64,000 bases of DNA from Pseudooceanicola nanhaiensis DSM 18065. Its GTDB lineage: Bacteria > Pseudomonadota > Alphaproteobacteria > Rhodobacterales > Rhodobacteraceae. The stretch covers positions 62,001 through 126,000 of the forward strand of contig NZ_JHZF01000014.1 of the NCBI RefSeq assembly GCF_000688295.1, written 5' to 3'. The notes under the pieces were generated by a model, which did not search any database, was not told where the DNA came from, and saw only the letters and a program-made list of their open reading frames with translations. Positions 25,535 through 33,965 of the stretch are shown one piece after another (positions within the stretch are counted from its first letter, which is position 1; every line of letters begins with the position of its first letter). The position numbers and the translations under genes are program-made.

Positions 25535-26412
25535 TCGCCCCGCCGCCGACCCTGGGCGTCGTCGCGGCCGCGCTGGTCGTGCTGGCGCTCGGCTATGCCA
25601 TCGTGGGCGCGATGATGTGGATCCCCGCCACCTCGGCCAGTGCGCGGAAGATCTGGCCGATCCTGAACATCGAGGCGCTGACCGTCGGCGCGGTGCTGGT
25701 GATCTTCGCCTTCGCGCCGGTGCTCATGGTCCCCGCCATGCTCGCCTTCACCCTGCGCGTGGTCTGGGAGGCCGCCTCGGTCCGCCACCGCCCCTCGGGC
25801 GGCGGCCACGCGGTGTTCTGGGCGGGGGCCGCGGGCGCGGTGCTGATCCTCTGCTTCCTGCTGCCCTGGACCGTCGCGGTCGCGGCGCTCGGCCTGTCGT
25901 GGCTGGCCGCCGCCGCCTGGCGCCTGGCCCGGCCCGGGGAACCGGCTGCCGACCTGCTGGTCTTCCCGGTCCTGCCGCTGCTGGCCTTCGCCACCGCCTG
26001 CGCCGGCACCAACCCGGCGATCTTCCTCGCCGCCTGGATCGGGATCGAGACCTTCGACAGCTACGCGCTGCTCGCCGGCAAGGTCTTCGGCAGGCGCAAG
26101 GCCTTCCCCGTCCTCAGCCCCAACAAGACCATCGAGGGCCTCGCGGGCGGCGTCGCCATGCTGGTCCTCACGGTCCTCGTGGCCGCGGCCTTCCTCGACA
26201 ACCTGAGCTACGGCCGGGCGCTGGCCTTCGCGCTGCTGATCGGGGTCTTCACCGTGACCGGCGACCTTGCCGCCTCGCTGATGAAGCGCCGCGCCGGGGT
26301 GAAGGACTTCCCGCCGCTGGTGCCGCACCAGGGCGGCCTTTTCGACATCTTCGACAGCTGGATCGCGACCGGCGGCGCGCTCGCCGTTCTGCTGGCGGTC
26401 TGGGCAGGGTAG
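25531..26412 (+). CDS. CdsA-like phosphatidate cytidylyltransferase
   Basis: A 293-residue polytopic membrane protein with a C-terminal signature SLMKRRAGVKDFPPLVPHQG, close to the CDP-diglyceride synthetase pattern S-x-K-R-x4-KD-x3-P-x-H-GG. The usual D-R after the glycines reads DIFDS. CdsA makes CDP-diacylglycerol from phosphatidic acid and CTP. A second copy in a lipid operon suggests a dedicated supply of an activated lipid for the CDP-alcohol phosphotransferases nearby, or activation of a different lipid phosphate. It starts within the reductase gene's stop. Confidence 0.8.
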   Translation: MIAPPPTLGVVAAALVVLALGYAIVGAMMWIPATSASARKIWPILNIEALTVGAVLVIFAFAPVLMVPAMLAFTLRVVWEAASVRHRPSGGGHAVFWAGAAGAVLILCFLLPWTVAVAALGLSWLAAAAWRLARPGEPAADLLVFPVLPLLAFATACAGTNPAIFLAAWIGIETFDSYALLAGKVFGRRKAFPVLSPNKTIEGLAGGVAMLVLTVLVAAAFLDNLSYGRALAFALLIGVFTVTGDLAASLMKRRAGVKDFPPLVPHQGGLFDIFDSWIATGGALAVLLAVWAG

Positions 26413-26424
26413 GGTGTCCGGGCC

Positions 26425-27558
26425 ATGCGTCCCTATTTCCGCCTGACCCTCCGCCCGATCCTCGCGACCTCGCTCATCATCCTCGCGCTCGTCGAGATCG
26501 TCTTCCTCTCGGAACAGTTCACCGGGCTGATGGACCGCGTCCTCAAGACCGGGGGCACCGGCTGGGACCTCGTGCGGCTGCTGCTCTGGGAGGTGCCCGA
26601 GATCCTGGACCTCGCCCTGCCGGTCGCGCTGCTGGTCGGCGTGCAGAGCGCCGTCGGCCGCGCCCGCACGCAGGGCGAGCTGGTCGTGCTGACCGCCGCG
26701 GGCGCGCCGGTCGGGGGGCTGGTGCGGGGCGTGCTGCTGGTCGGACTGCTGGGCGGGCTGCTCAGCTTCGCCATCGCCGGGATCATCGCGCCCGCCGCGA
26801 GCTATGCCCAGAGGGTCGCGCTGCACGCGCTGACCGTGCAGCACATCCGCGCCCGCATATCGGAGCCGGGCGAGAGCGGGTCGACCTTCCGCGCGCAGGG
26901 CGTCGATTTCGTCGCCACCGGCGCGGATGATGCGAGCCCCTCGCTCATGGTGCGGCGCCCGGCCGACGCCCGGCCGTGGCGCTTCGCCTTCGCCGGGGAA
27001 TGGGAGGTGACGGGGCCCGACGAGGACGGTGAGCGCGGCAACTTCCGGCTGGGGCAGGTGACCGCCTTCGGCGATCTGCCGCGGCTCGACGGCGAGATGA
27101 CCGAGGCGCAGATGAACCGCATGGCCGCCGGTTCGGTCGACGTGGGCTTCGACATGGACGACATCCTGCCCGTGCTCGACCGCACCCCGCGCGAGAACGA
27201 GCGCCCGGTGGTGCCCGCGCTGCAGGCGCTGATGGCGGGCGAGGTGCTGGAAGAGGCGACGAACCCCGAACGCATCGCGCGCATCTGGGCCCGGGCCCTG
27301 CTGGTGCCGGCCGCCGCCCTGCTGGCGCTGATGGCCGTCTGGGGCGGCTCGGTGCGGGGGGTGCGCGCCGCCGCCCTGCCGCTGGCGCTTCTGGCGCTGG
27401 TGGCCTGCGACCTCGTGACGAGGGCATGGCTGGGCGGGATCGCCGCCGGGCCGTCGCTCTGGGCGGCCTCCGGGGTGGTGACGCTGGCGCTGCTCGGGCT
27501 GCCGCTGGCCGCGCTCTGGCGCGCCGGCGAGGCGCTCGTCCGGCCGGGGCGCGGCTGA
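26425..27558 (+). CDS. LptF/LptG-family permease, first subunit
   Basis: A 377-residue protein with three N-terminal membrane segments (about 10-125), a soluble periplasmic middle (about 130-280, jellyroll-like) and three C-terminal segments. This is the LptF/LptG architecture: these subunits extract lipopolysaccharide from the inner membrane with the LptB ATPase. It lies 12 bases after the CdsA-like gene and overlaps the second subunit by one base. No lptB, lptD, lptC or surA is nearby, so it is more likely a dedicated exporter for the lipid made by this operon than the housekeeping LPS pair. Confidence 0.82.
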   Translation: MRPYFRLTLRPILATSLIILALVEIVFLSEQFTGLMDRVLKTGGTGWDLVRLLLWEVPEILDLALPVALLVGVQSAVGRARTQGELVVLTAAGAPVGGLVRGVLLVGLLGGLLSFAIAGIIAPAASYAQRVALHALTVQHIRARISEPGESGSTFRAQGVDFVATGADDASPSLMVRRPADARPWRFAFAGEWEVTGPDEDGERGNFRLGQVTAFGDLPRLDGEMTEAQMNRMAAGSVDVGFDMDDILPVLDRTPRENERPVVPALQALMAGEVLEEATNPERIARIWARALLVPAAALLALMAVWGGSVRGVRAAALPLALLALVACDLVTRAWLGGIAAGPSLWAASGVVTLALLGLPLAALWRAGEALVRPGRG

Positions 27559-28685
27559 TGGCGATGCGGAGCCTCACCGGCCGGGCCATGCGGATGGCGC
27601 TGCGCGAGCATGTCGCGGCCTTCGTGATCGTGCAGATGGTGCTGATCTTCATCGCGCTGATGCTGGATTTCGCGGACAGCTTCGAGTCGATCCGCGCCGC
27701 CGCCGAGGGGCGCAACCTCGTGGCGGTCATCGGGCAGTATACGCTCTACCGCACCGCCGACATCGTCGCGCGGCTGATGCCGGTGGCCGCGCTCCTCGGT
27801 GCCTTCCTGGCCGAGATCCGGCGGCGGGCGCTGCTCGAGACGGTGATCCTTTCGGCCGCCGGGGTCTCGGCCCTGCCGACCATCGCCGCGCTCTGCTGGA
27901 TGGGCGCGGTGACCGGCTGGCTGCAATGGAAGCTGGAACGCGACTGGCGGCCCGCGGCGGTCTTCGCGCAGGTCGAGCTGGGCGCGGGCGATTACGCCGA
28001 ACGCTATGCCGAGGGTCTGACCGACGACCAGCACTGGTTCGTGCGCGAGGATTCCGCGCTGGCCGGACGTGTCCTTGTCGGGCCGCAGCCGGAACTGCGC
28101 GAGGTCAGCTATTTCATCGGCCTGAACGGGGCCGGGTTCGACCGGCTGATCCGGGCCGACACGGTGCGGCCCCTCGGCGGCGGGCAGTGGGAATTCGAGG
28201 ATGCCGAGATCTGGACCTCGACCCCCGACGGCCGCCTGATCGGCCTGCCGGCCCAGACCATGGAGCTGCCGCTCTGGTTCCAGACCAACCGGCTGCGCTA
28301 TCTCAACCCCTCGGCCTATTACCTGCCGCAGGAGGTGCTGCTGACCCGGGCCGAGGCCGATCCCGAGGATCCCTACATGCGCACCACGATCTGGCGGCGC
28401 GGGACGGCATGGCTGCTGCCGGGCCTGTTCTCGATCCTCGGGGCGACGCTGGCGATGACCGGCTTCCGGGGGCGGGTGACACGGGTGCCGATCCTCGTCG
28501 GGATGGCCTTCGGCGGCTACCTCGTGACCCTGTCGCTCAAGATCTTCTGGGCGCTCGGCGAACAGGGCGCGCTGTCGGTGCCGGTGGCGGTGCTGATCCC
28601 GCCGGCGCTGGCGCTGACGATTTCGGCCGTGCTGCAATGGCTGATGCACCGGGAATCCCGGGGACGCCGCCTGCCGCTCGGCTGA
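27558..28685 (+). CDS. LptF/LptG-family permease, second subunit
   Basis: A 375-residue partner of the upstream permease with the same plan: three membrane segments within about the first 120 residues, a periplasmic domain of some 160 residues, and three more segments after residue 285. The C-terminal membrane part (LLPGLFSILGATLAMTGF) resembles LptG. ATG is at 27558, overlapping the stop of the first subunit. Such heterodimers form the membrane core of an ABC-type lipid extractor; the ATPase must come from elsewhere, for example a shared LptB. Confidence 0.82.
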   Translation: MAMRSLTGRAMRMALREHVAAFVIVQMVLIFIALMLDFADSFESIRAAAEGRNLVAVIGQYTLYRTADIVARLMPVAALLGAFLAEIRRRALLETVILSAAGVSALPTIAALCWMGAVTGWLQWKLERDWRPAAVFAQVELGAGDYAERYAEGLTDDQHWFVREDSALAGRVLVGPQPELREVSYFIGLNGAGFDRLIRADTVRPLGGGQWEFEDAEIWTSTPDGRLIGLPAQTMELPLWFQTNRLRYLNPSAYYLPQEVLLTRAEADPEDPYMRTTIWRRGTAWLLPGLFSILGATLAMTGFRGRVTRVPILVGMAFGGYLVTLSLKIFWALGEQGALSVPVAVLIPPALALTISAVLQWLMHRESRGRRLPLG

Positions 28686-28692
28686 GGGCGGA

Positions 28693-29448
28693 TCAGATCG
28701 CCTTGCGCCGCGCCGCCTCCACCAGCCCGGCGCTGGCGCGCGGCCAGACATGCTCGCGGGCATGGGCGAGCATCTGTTCGTCGTCCACCTCGGCCCAGGC
28801 GAGATCCGGGATCAGCGGGCAGTGGAAGTCCGTGTCCTGCGCGAAGGCCACGACGCCCGCCTCGTAATCGAGCTTGGGCCGGTCGGCCAGCAGCGCCTCG
28901 GCCGTGCCGCGGAAGGCCGCGACATGCGCCGCGGTGAAGGCGGTGATGCCGACAAGCTCGCCGCGCGGCGCGTCGCTGCGGTGATCCGCCTGTTTCGACA
29001 TGTCCACGAGGTTGCCCGCGGCGTCGGTCCAGACATAGACCTCGTCCCCCGCGCCGGTCGGGCCCGACAGCACCATGCCGGAGCCCGCCGCGATCAGCGG
29101 ATCGAGCGCGCGCGGCTCGTACATGATGTCGGATTCGAGCACCAGCAGCGGCCCGTCGAGCCCCGCGAGCCCGGTCATCATCGACCTGAGGCTGCCCGTC
29201 GTCGCATAATCGGGGTTGTGGATCAGCTCCACGCCCGGCGTGGCCGAGAATTCCTGCTGGTAGAGTTCCGACAGGTGGCCCGTCACGATCCGCACCCGCT
29301 CGACCCCGCGCGCGGCGAGATGCATGACCGAGGCGCGCACCAGCGGCAGCCCGTCGAGGGCGATCAGACCCTTGGGCGTCAGCCGTCCCCGCGCGCCCAT
29401 GCGCACACCAAGACCCGCCGCGACGATCAGCGCCGTAAACTCACCCAT
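28693..29448 (-). CDS. NTP-transferase family nucleotidyltransferase (choline/inositol-phosphate cytidylyltransferase type)
   Basis: A 251-residue nucleotidyltransferase. The N-terminal motif ALIVAAGLGVRMGARG with LTPKGL (residues about 5-28) binds NTP and the phosphate acceptor. Size and the motif LVLESDIMYE resemble LicC-type phosphocholine cytidylyltransferases and the cytidylyltransferase half of inositol-1-phosphate cytidylyltransferases. In this setting it could make CDP-inositol or another CDP-alcohol for the adjacent CDP-alcohol phosphotransferase. It is convergent with the permease operon (7 bases apart) and divergent from the phosphotransferase. Substrate is inferred only. Confidence 0.75.
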   Translation of the reverse strand: MGEFTALIVAAGLGVRMGARGRLTPKGLIALDGLPLVRASVMHLAARGVERVRIVTGHLSELYQQEFSATPGVELIHNPDYATTGSLRSMMTGLAGLDGPLLVLESDIMYEPRALDPLIAAGSGMVLSGPTGAGDEVYVWTDAAGNLVDMSKQADHRSDAPRGELVGITAFTAAHVAAFRGTAEALLADRPKLDYEAGVVAFAQDTDFHCPLIPDLAWAEVDDEQMLAHAREHVWPRASAGLVEAARRKAI

Positions 29449-29559
29449 TCGCTCTTTCTCCCGGAGTGGCCCCGTGTCATGGAACCCTTACCCAATTGTC
29501 ATTCGTCTGATACATGAGGCGCCACCCTGCGCCAAGACACGAACCGAGAAGACCCCCGC

Positions 29560-30255
29560 GTGACTTCCCCCGACCATCCCGGCCCGCGGACCCTGGCCCG
29601 CGCCTATTTCGCAAGCTCCAAGTCGGGCGAGGAACTGCGCGGCAACTGGGTGATGTGGGTGCTGCACCGCTGGCCGAGCTTCGTGCTGACGTCCCTGTGC
29701 CTGCGGGCGGGGATCCGGCCCGACCGGGTGACATTGCTGGGCGGGGCGCTGGTCTGGCTGCTGCCGCTGATGGCCTGGCTGCTGCCGCCCGCAGGGGCGG
29801 CCTGGGCGGTCTGCGTGACCGGGTTCGTGGTGATCGTCCTGGATTGCGTCGATGGCGACGTGGCCCGCTGGACGGGCATGACGAGCGCACGGGGCGCGCG
29901 GCTCGACTTCATCGTCGACATGACCTTCTGGGGGCTGCTCTACCTGTCGATCGGGATCATCGCGGCGGGCGGCACCTTCGGCGGCTGGGCCGTGCTGGGC
30001 ATGGCGGCGGGCTGGGCGCGGCTGCTGGCGCGCGTGGTCAACGACAGCATGGGCGGCCATTCGACCGAGGCGGCGCCGGCCCGCTGGACCCCGCTCGCCG
30101 TGGGTGAGGCCGCGGTGGTCGGCCTGTCCGGCGCGATCCCCTTCCTCGCGCTGGCCGCGCCTTCGGCGCCCTGGGTCGTCTGGCTGCTGCTCGGCTACAG
30201 CGCGCTCGATCTGGGCGACGCGCTGCTGCGCCTTCTGAGGTCCGACGCCGCATGA
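29560..30255 (+). CDS. CDP-alcohol phosphatidyltransferase family protein (first copy)
   Basis: A 231-residue integral membrane enzyme. The full family motif is present: D95-x2-D98-G99-x2-A102-R103-x8-G112-x3-D116-x3-D120. Such enzymes transfer a phospho-alcohol or phosphatidyl group between a CDP-activated donor and an alcohol acceptor, as in phosphatidylinositol-phosphate synthase. The start is GTG at 29560. It overlaps the PimA-like glycosyltransferase gene by 4 bases, linking lipid head-group attachment to glycosylation. Confidence 0.88.
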   Translation: MTSPDHPGPRTLARAYFASSKSGEELRGNWVMWVLHRWPSFVLTSLCLRAGIRPDRVTLLGGALVWLLPLMAWLLPPAGAAWAVCVTGFVVIVLDCVDGDVARWTGMTSARGARLDFIVDMTFWGLLYLSIGIIAAGGTFGGWAVLGMAAGWARLLARVVNDSMGGHSTEAAPARWTPLAVGEAAVVGLSGAIPFLALAAPSAPWVVWLLLGYSALDLGDALLRLLRSDAA

Positions 30256-31352
30256 AGATCGTCCACGTCAGCCCCTACCCGATGGCGCGCCCCGGCGGGG
30301 TCCAGAGCAACGTCCGCGACCTCTGCGCCTGGCTCGACCGCTCCGGGCACGAGACGCGCATCGTCTCGCCGGTGAGCCCCGGCGCGGATCTGGCGCCGGG
30401 CGAGATGGCGCTTGGCCGGGCGCGCGAGATGTCGCTGCACGGCACGGGGTTCGAATTTTCGCTCGCCGGGCCTGGCCGCCTGCGCGCCGCGGTGCGCGCG
30501 CTGCGGGACTGGGGGGCCGAGATCGTCCACCTGCACACGCCGTGGACGCCGATGATGCCGTGGCAGCTCTGGCGCCGGCTGGACCTGCCGAGCGTGGCCA
30601 CCTTCCATGCGACCCTGCCCGAGACCGACCGCCCGGGGATCGAGGACCGCTACATCGCGCGCGCCGCGCGGCATTTCCACGCCCGGCTGGACGCCCTCGT
30701 GGTGCCCTCCGTCGCGCCGCTGCGGCAATGGGACCGTCTGGGCGTCACGCCGCTGCCCGAGGTGCTGCCGCCGACCATCGACCTGGCCGACTGGCGGGCG
30801 GGCGACACCGGCGGCATCCGGCGGCCGGGGCCCTTCCGGGTCGCCTACCTGGGCCGGTTCGAGGCGCGCAAGGGCGTCGACGTCCTGCTGAAGGCCTGGG
30901 CGCAGCGCCCGCCCGCGCTGCGCGATGCCGAGCTGGTGCTGGCGGGGCGGGGCGACCTGCCCGGCCCGCTGCCCCAGGGCGCGCGGCTGGTGCAGAGCCC
31001 CGGCCGGTCCGAGGCGATCCGCCTGATCGCCGATGCCGACGTCTCGGTCGCGCCGGCGGGCTACGGCGAGAGCTTCGGCCTTGTCCTGATCGAGGCGATG
31101 GCGGCGGGCACCGTGCCGGTGGCGGCGGCGAATGTCGGCTATTCCACCGTGATGACGGGCGCGGGCAGCGCGCTGCTCTTCCCGCCGGGCGATGCCGCGG
31201 CACTGGCTGCACGGCTGGCCGAACTGGCGACCGATCCCGCGCGGCTGGCCCGGCTGACCGACTGGGCGCGCGGGCATGCCATGGCCTATGACGTGAGCCG
31301 GGTCGGGCCCGAATACGTCGCGCTCTACGAGCGCGTGCTCGGCCGTTCGTAG
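30252..31352 (+). CDS. Glycosyltransferase family 4, PimA-like
   Basis: A 366-residue GT-B glycosyltransferase. The N-terminus MKIVHVSPYPMARPGGVQSN closely matches the PGGVQ start of PimA-type phosphatidylinositol mannosyltransferases, and the donor-binding E-x7-E motif is ESFGLVLIE near residue 272. It would transfer a hexose from a nucleotide sugar to a lipid acceptor on the cytoplasmic face. Coupling to a CDP-alcohol phosphotransferase and proximity to inositol-phosphate synthase suggest a glycosyl-inositol lipid. The last 28 bases overlap the convergent Stealth gene. Confidence 0.85.
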   Translation: MKIVHVSPYPMARPGGVQSNVRDLCAWLDRSGHETRIVSPVSPGADLAPGEMALGRAREMSLHGTGFEFSLAGPGRLRAAVRALRDWGAEIVHLHTPWTPMMPWQLWRRLDLPSVATFHATLPETDRPGIEDRYIARAARHFHARLDALVVPSVAPLRQWDRLGVTPLPEVLPPTIDLADWRAGDTGGIRRPGPFRVAYLGRFEARKGVDVLLKAWAQRPPALRDAELVLAGRGDLPGPLPQGARLVQSPGRSEAIRLIADADVSVAPAGYGESFGLVLIEAMAAGTVPVAAANVGYSTVMTGAGSALLFPPGDAAALAARLAELATDPARLARLTDWARGHAMAYDVSRVGPEYVALYERVLGRS

Positions 31353-32293
31353 GGGGAGGGCTCGGGGAACCGCGCCTCGAGCCAGCGGCGCATCCACGCC
31401 ACCATGCGCGGGTTGGGCCGGTCCCCGAAACTGTCGTTGAAGGTGGCGGTCAGGGGGGCACGGCGCTCCATCCGGCGCATCGTCCAGAGCGTCCACGGCA
31501 TGAAGTTCTCGATCGAGACATAGCCCTCGACTGCCCGGGTCTCTGCCGTGCTGGCGGCCCGCGCCGTCCCCTCTGCCACCGCGTAATGCGGATAGAGCAC
31601 CTCGGGCGGGATGTTGTCGGTGCCCCGGAAGCGGCTGGCGCGGGTGGCGGCGGTCTCTTCCGGGAAGGCGGCGAGCATCGCGGCATATTCCGCCCGGTCG
31701 ATCAGCCGCGGCCCGTGGATCACGTGCCTGCGGGGGGCGGGGCCATAGCTCCGGTCGAGCAGGTCGGCCGTGTTGGCCAGCGCGTGGTTCCAGGGGCTGG
31801 CCTTCGGGCCGAGCCTGCGCGCCACGGGCAGCTTCGCCTGGGTGAAATGCGAGACGCGCCGCCCGTCCCGGTCCTCGAGCGCCTGCATCAGCCCGGGGCG
31901 GAGCAGCACCATGTCGTCCTCGAGGTAGAGGAACCGCGCCCCGAGCCCGGGCAGCAGGTGCAGATGGCTGACGATGGCGAAGGAGTTGAAGGTCGGCAGG
32001 ATCTCCGGCGCCATCACCGCATCGTGGTGGTGCACGGTGATGCCCTCGGCGTCCGGGTCCAGCCACCGGGGGATCTGCGGGCGGCAGGTCAGCAGGTGGA
32101 CATGCCCCAGCTCGGGCAGGTGCCTGAGCGAACGCAGCGAATAGCGCAGCAGGTCGAGGTTGTCCCGCGTGCGGTTCGGGTTGGTGTCGGCGGGCACGTC
32201 CGCGTAGCGCGACAATTGCTCGGCATAGCCGGGAAAGGTGTCGTCCACCCAGGTGTAGACCACGTCGATCTTGCTGGTGTTCTGAGCCGTCAT
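31325..32293 (-). CDS. Stealth family protein (capsular polysaccharide phosphotransferase type)
   Basis: A 322-residue protein with Stealth conserved regions: IDVVYTWVDD near residue 9 (CR1), a segment NRTRDNLDLLRYSLRSL near residue 39 (CR2), FLYLEDDMVLLRPGL near residue 116 (CR3) and a C-terminal CR4-like end. Stealth proteins transfer hexose-1-phosphate onto sugar chains, making phosphodiester-linked polysaccharides. The start was set at ATG 32293. It is divergent from the kinase gene and overlaps the glycosyltransferase gene tail to tail. Confidence 0.85.
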   Translation of the reverse strand: MTAQNTSKIDVVYTWVDDTFPGYAEQLSRYADVPADTNPNRTRDNLDLLRYSLRSLRHLPELGHVHLLTCRPQIPRWLDPDAEGITVHHHDAVMAPEILPTFNSFAIVSHLHLLPGLGARFLYLEDDMVLLRPGLMQALEDRDGRRVSHFTQAKLPVARRLGPKASPWNHALANTADLLDRSYGPAPRRHVIHGPRLIDRAEYAAMLAAFPEETAATRASRFRGTDNIPPEVLYPHYAVAEGTARAASTAETRAVEGYVSIENFMPWTLWTMRRMERRAPLTATFNDSFGDRPNPRMVAWMRRWLEARFPEPSPYERPSTRS

Positions 32294-32420
32294 GGCCAAC
32301 TCGCATAGCCGTCCCGGCGGCGCTTGGCGAGAGGGGAATGCCGGGTTGCCGCGCCCGGAACCCCATGCCACAAGAACCGCGCCCGGCGCAGACCGGGCGC
32401 GGGACGGGACAGATGCACAG

Positions 32421-33965
32421 ATGAGCCGGGGAACGCTGATCATCGCGGCCGATTTCGGGACCTCGAGCGTGAAGCTCGGGGTGGTCGCGGAAGGGATGAA
32501 GCTCCTGTCGCGGCGGATCGAGAGCTACCCGGTGCAGCTGGGATCCGGCGGGGTCGCCGAACAGCGGCCCGAGGAATGGTGGGCGGCCCTCGCCCGCGGG
32601 CTGTCGCACATCGAGGCGGACATGCCCGGCACGCTGTCCCGGGCCGGGGCGCTGGTCTTCTCGGCCCAGATGGCGGGCGTGACCTGCGTGGACCGCGACG
32701 GCGTGCCGCTCCGGCCCGCGATCATCTGGCAGGACATCCGCGCCGCCCGCCTCGCCCGCGGGCTGATCGGCGGCTTCCCCGAGGCCCTGGGCTACAACCT
32801 GCCGCGGCTGGCGAAGTGGATCCGGGTGGCCAACGGTGCCCCGGCCAAGAACGGCATGGATCCGATCGCCAAGATGCATTTCCTGATGCGGGAAGAGCCC
32901 GAGACATGGGCCCGCACCTATCGCACGCTCGACGTGAAGGACTGGCTCGTGCACCGCGCCACCGGGCGTTTCGTGACGACCGGCGACAGCGCGAACCTGA
33001 CGTGGCTCATGGACACGCGCCCCGGCCGGGAGGGCTGGTCCGAAACGCTGTCCGAGATGACCGGAACGCCGCTCGACAAGCTGCCCGAGATCGTCGACGG
33101 CTGCGAGGTGGTCGGAGAGCTCACCCCGCGCGCGGCGGCCGAACTGGGCCTGCCCCCGGACCTCGCGGTGGTGGCGGGGGGCGGCGACGTGACGGCGACC
33201 GCGCTCGGCTCGGGCGCGGTGGAGGACGGCGCGTTGCACCTGTGCATCTCGACCTCGGCCTGGGTCAGCGGCTTCTTCCCGAAGCGCGTGATCTCGGTCC
33301 CGCATTCCTATGCCACCGTCGCCAGCGCCGCAGGGTTCCGGCCGCTCCTGATCGCGACGCAGGAAAGCGCGGGCTCGGCGCTGGACTGGGTGGCGCGTCT
33401 GATGGGCTATGGCGACACGCCGGACCTCGCCGCGGCCTACGGAGAGCTTGGCACCTGGCGCGACGACGACCCCTTCCTGCTGCCGTGGTTCGCGGGCGAG
33501 CGGGTGCCGGTCGACAACGATGCGCTGCGGGGCACGATCTACGGCCTGTCGATCGACCATGACCGCCAGGCGGTCGCCCGCGCGGCGATCGAGGGCGTGG
33601 CGCTGAACCTTCGCTGGGCCTACGATTCCGTGGCGAAGAAGCGGGGTGTGCAGCTCGACGGTCCGCTGCCGCTGGTCGGCGGCGGCGCGGCGAACCCCGA
33701 GCTGGCGCAGACCGTGGCCGACGCGCTGAACCGCGAGGTGACCACCGGCGAGACCCGGTTCGCGGGCGTGCTGGGCACCGCCGCGCTGGCCGCGCCCTAC
33801 ATGGGCTGGGACCGCGACGTCTGGCACGCGGCCGCGCGGCTCGGCAATCGCGTGCAGACGCGCTATGCCCCGCTTCCGGGACGGCGCGAGATGCTGGAAC
33901 GGCGCTACGCGCGGCTCAGGACATTGCGGAAGCGGATGGTGAAAAGCTACGGGAGCGGGGCATGA
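32421..33965 (+). CDS. FGGY-family carbohydrate kinase
   Basis: A 514-residue kinase. The N-terminal phosphate loop ADFGTSSVKLGVV, the ADP-binding motif GGGGDVTATALGSG near residue 253 and the C-terminal signature GGGAANPELAQTVADALN near 417 fit the FGGY family (xylulose, glycerol or ribulose kinases). It shares 4 bases with a CDP-alcohol phosphotransferase gene, so it may phosphorylate the polyol that becomes the lipid head group rather than a sugar for catabolism. The start at 32421 is the ATG nearest the phosphate loop; longer frames lack support. The substrate is unknown. Confidence 0.85.
   Translation: MSRGTLIIAADFGTSSVKLGVVAEGMKLLSRRIESYPVQLGSGGVAEQRPEEWWAALARGLSHIEADMPGTLSRAGALVFSAQMAGVTCVDRDGVPLRPAIIWQDIRAARLARGLIGGFPEALGYNLPRLAKWIRVANGAPAKNGMDPIAKMHFLMREEPETWARTYRTLDVKDWLVHRATGRFVTTGDSANLTWLMDTRPGREGWSETLSEMTGTPLDKLPEIVDGCEVVGELTPRAAAELGLPPDLAVVAGGGDVTATALGSGAVEDGALHLCISTSAWVSGFFPKRVISVPHSYATVASAAGFRPLLIATQESAGSALDWVARLMGYGDTPDLAAAYGELGTWRDDDPFLLPWFAGERVPVDNDALRGTIYGLSIDHDRQAVARAAIEGVALNLRWAYDSVAKKRGVQLDGPLPLVGGGAANPELAQTVADALNREVTTGETRFAGVLGTAALAAPYMGWDRDVWHAAARLGNRVQTRYAPLPGRREMLERRYARLRTLRKRMVKSYGSGA

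Noticed and set aside
26425-28685. LptF/G pair as the ordinary LPS transporter
   Set aside because: Kept as an alternative, but the absence of lptD, lptC, lptB and surA and the coupling to lipid enzymes make it less likely.
30195-33827. A 1210-codon open frame on the minus strand
   Set aside because: It runs antisense to a glycosyltransferase and a kinase with clear motifs, and its translation is low-complexity and rich in Arg, His and Gly, typical of GC-rich shadow frames. The same holds for long antisense frames over pqiB, the TRAP genes, kdsA and uvrB.
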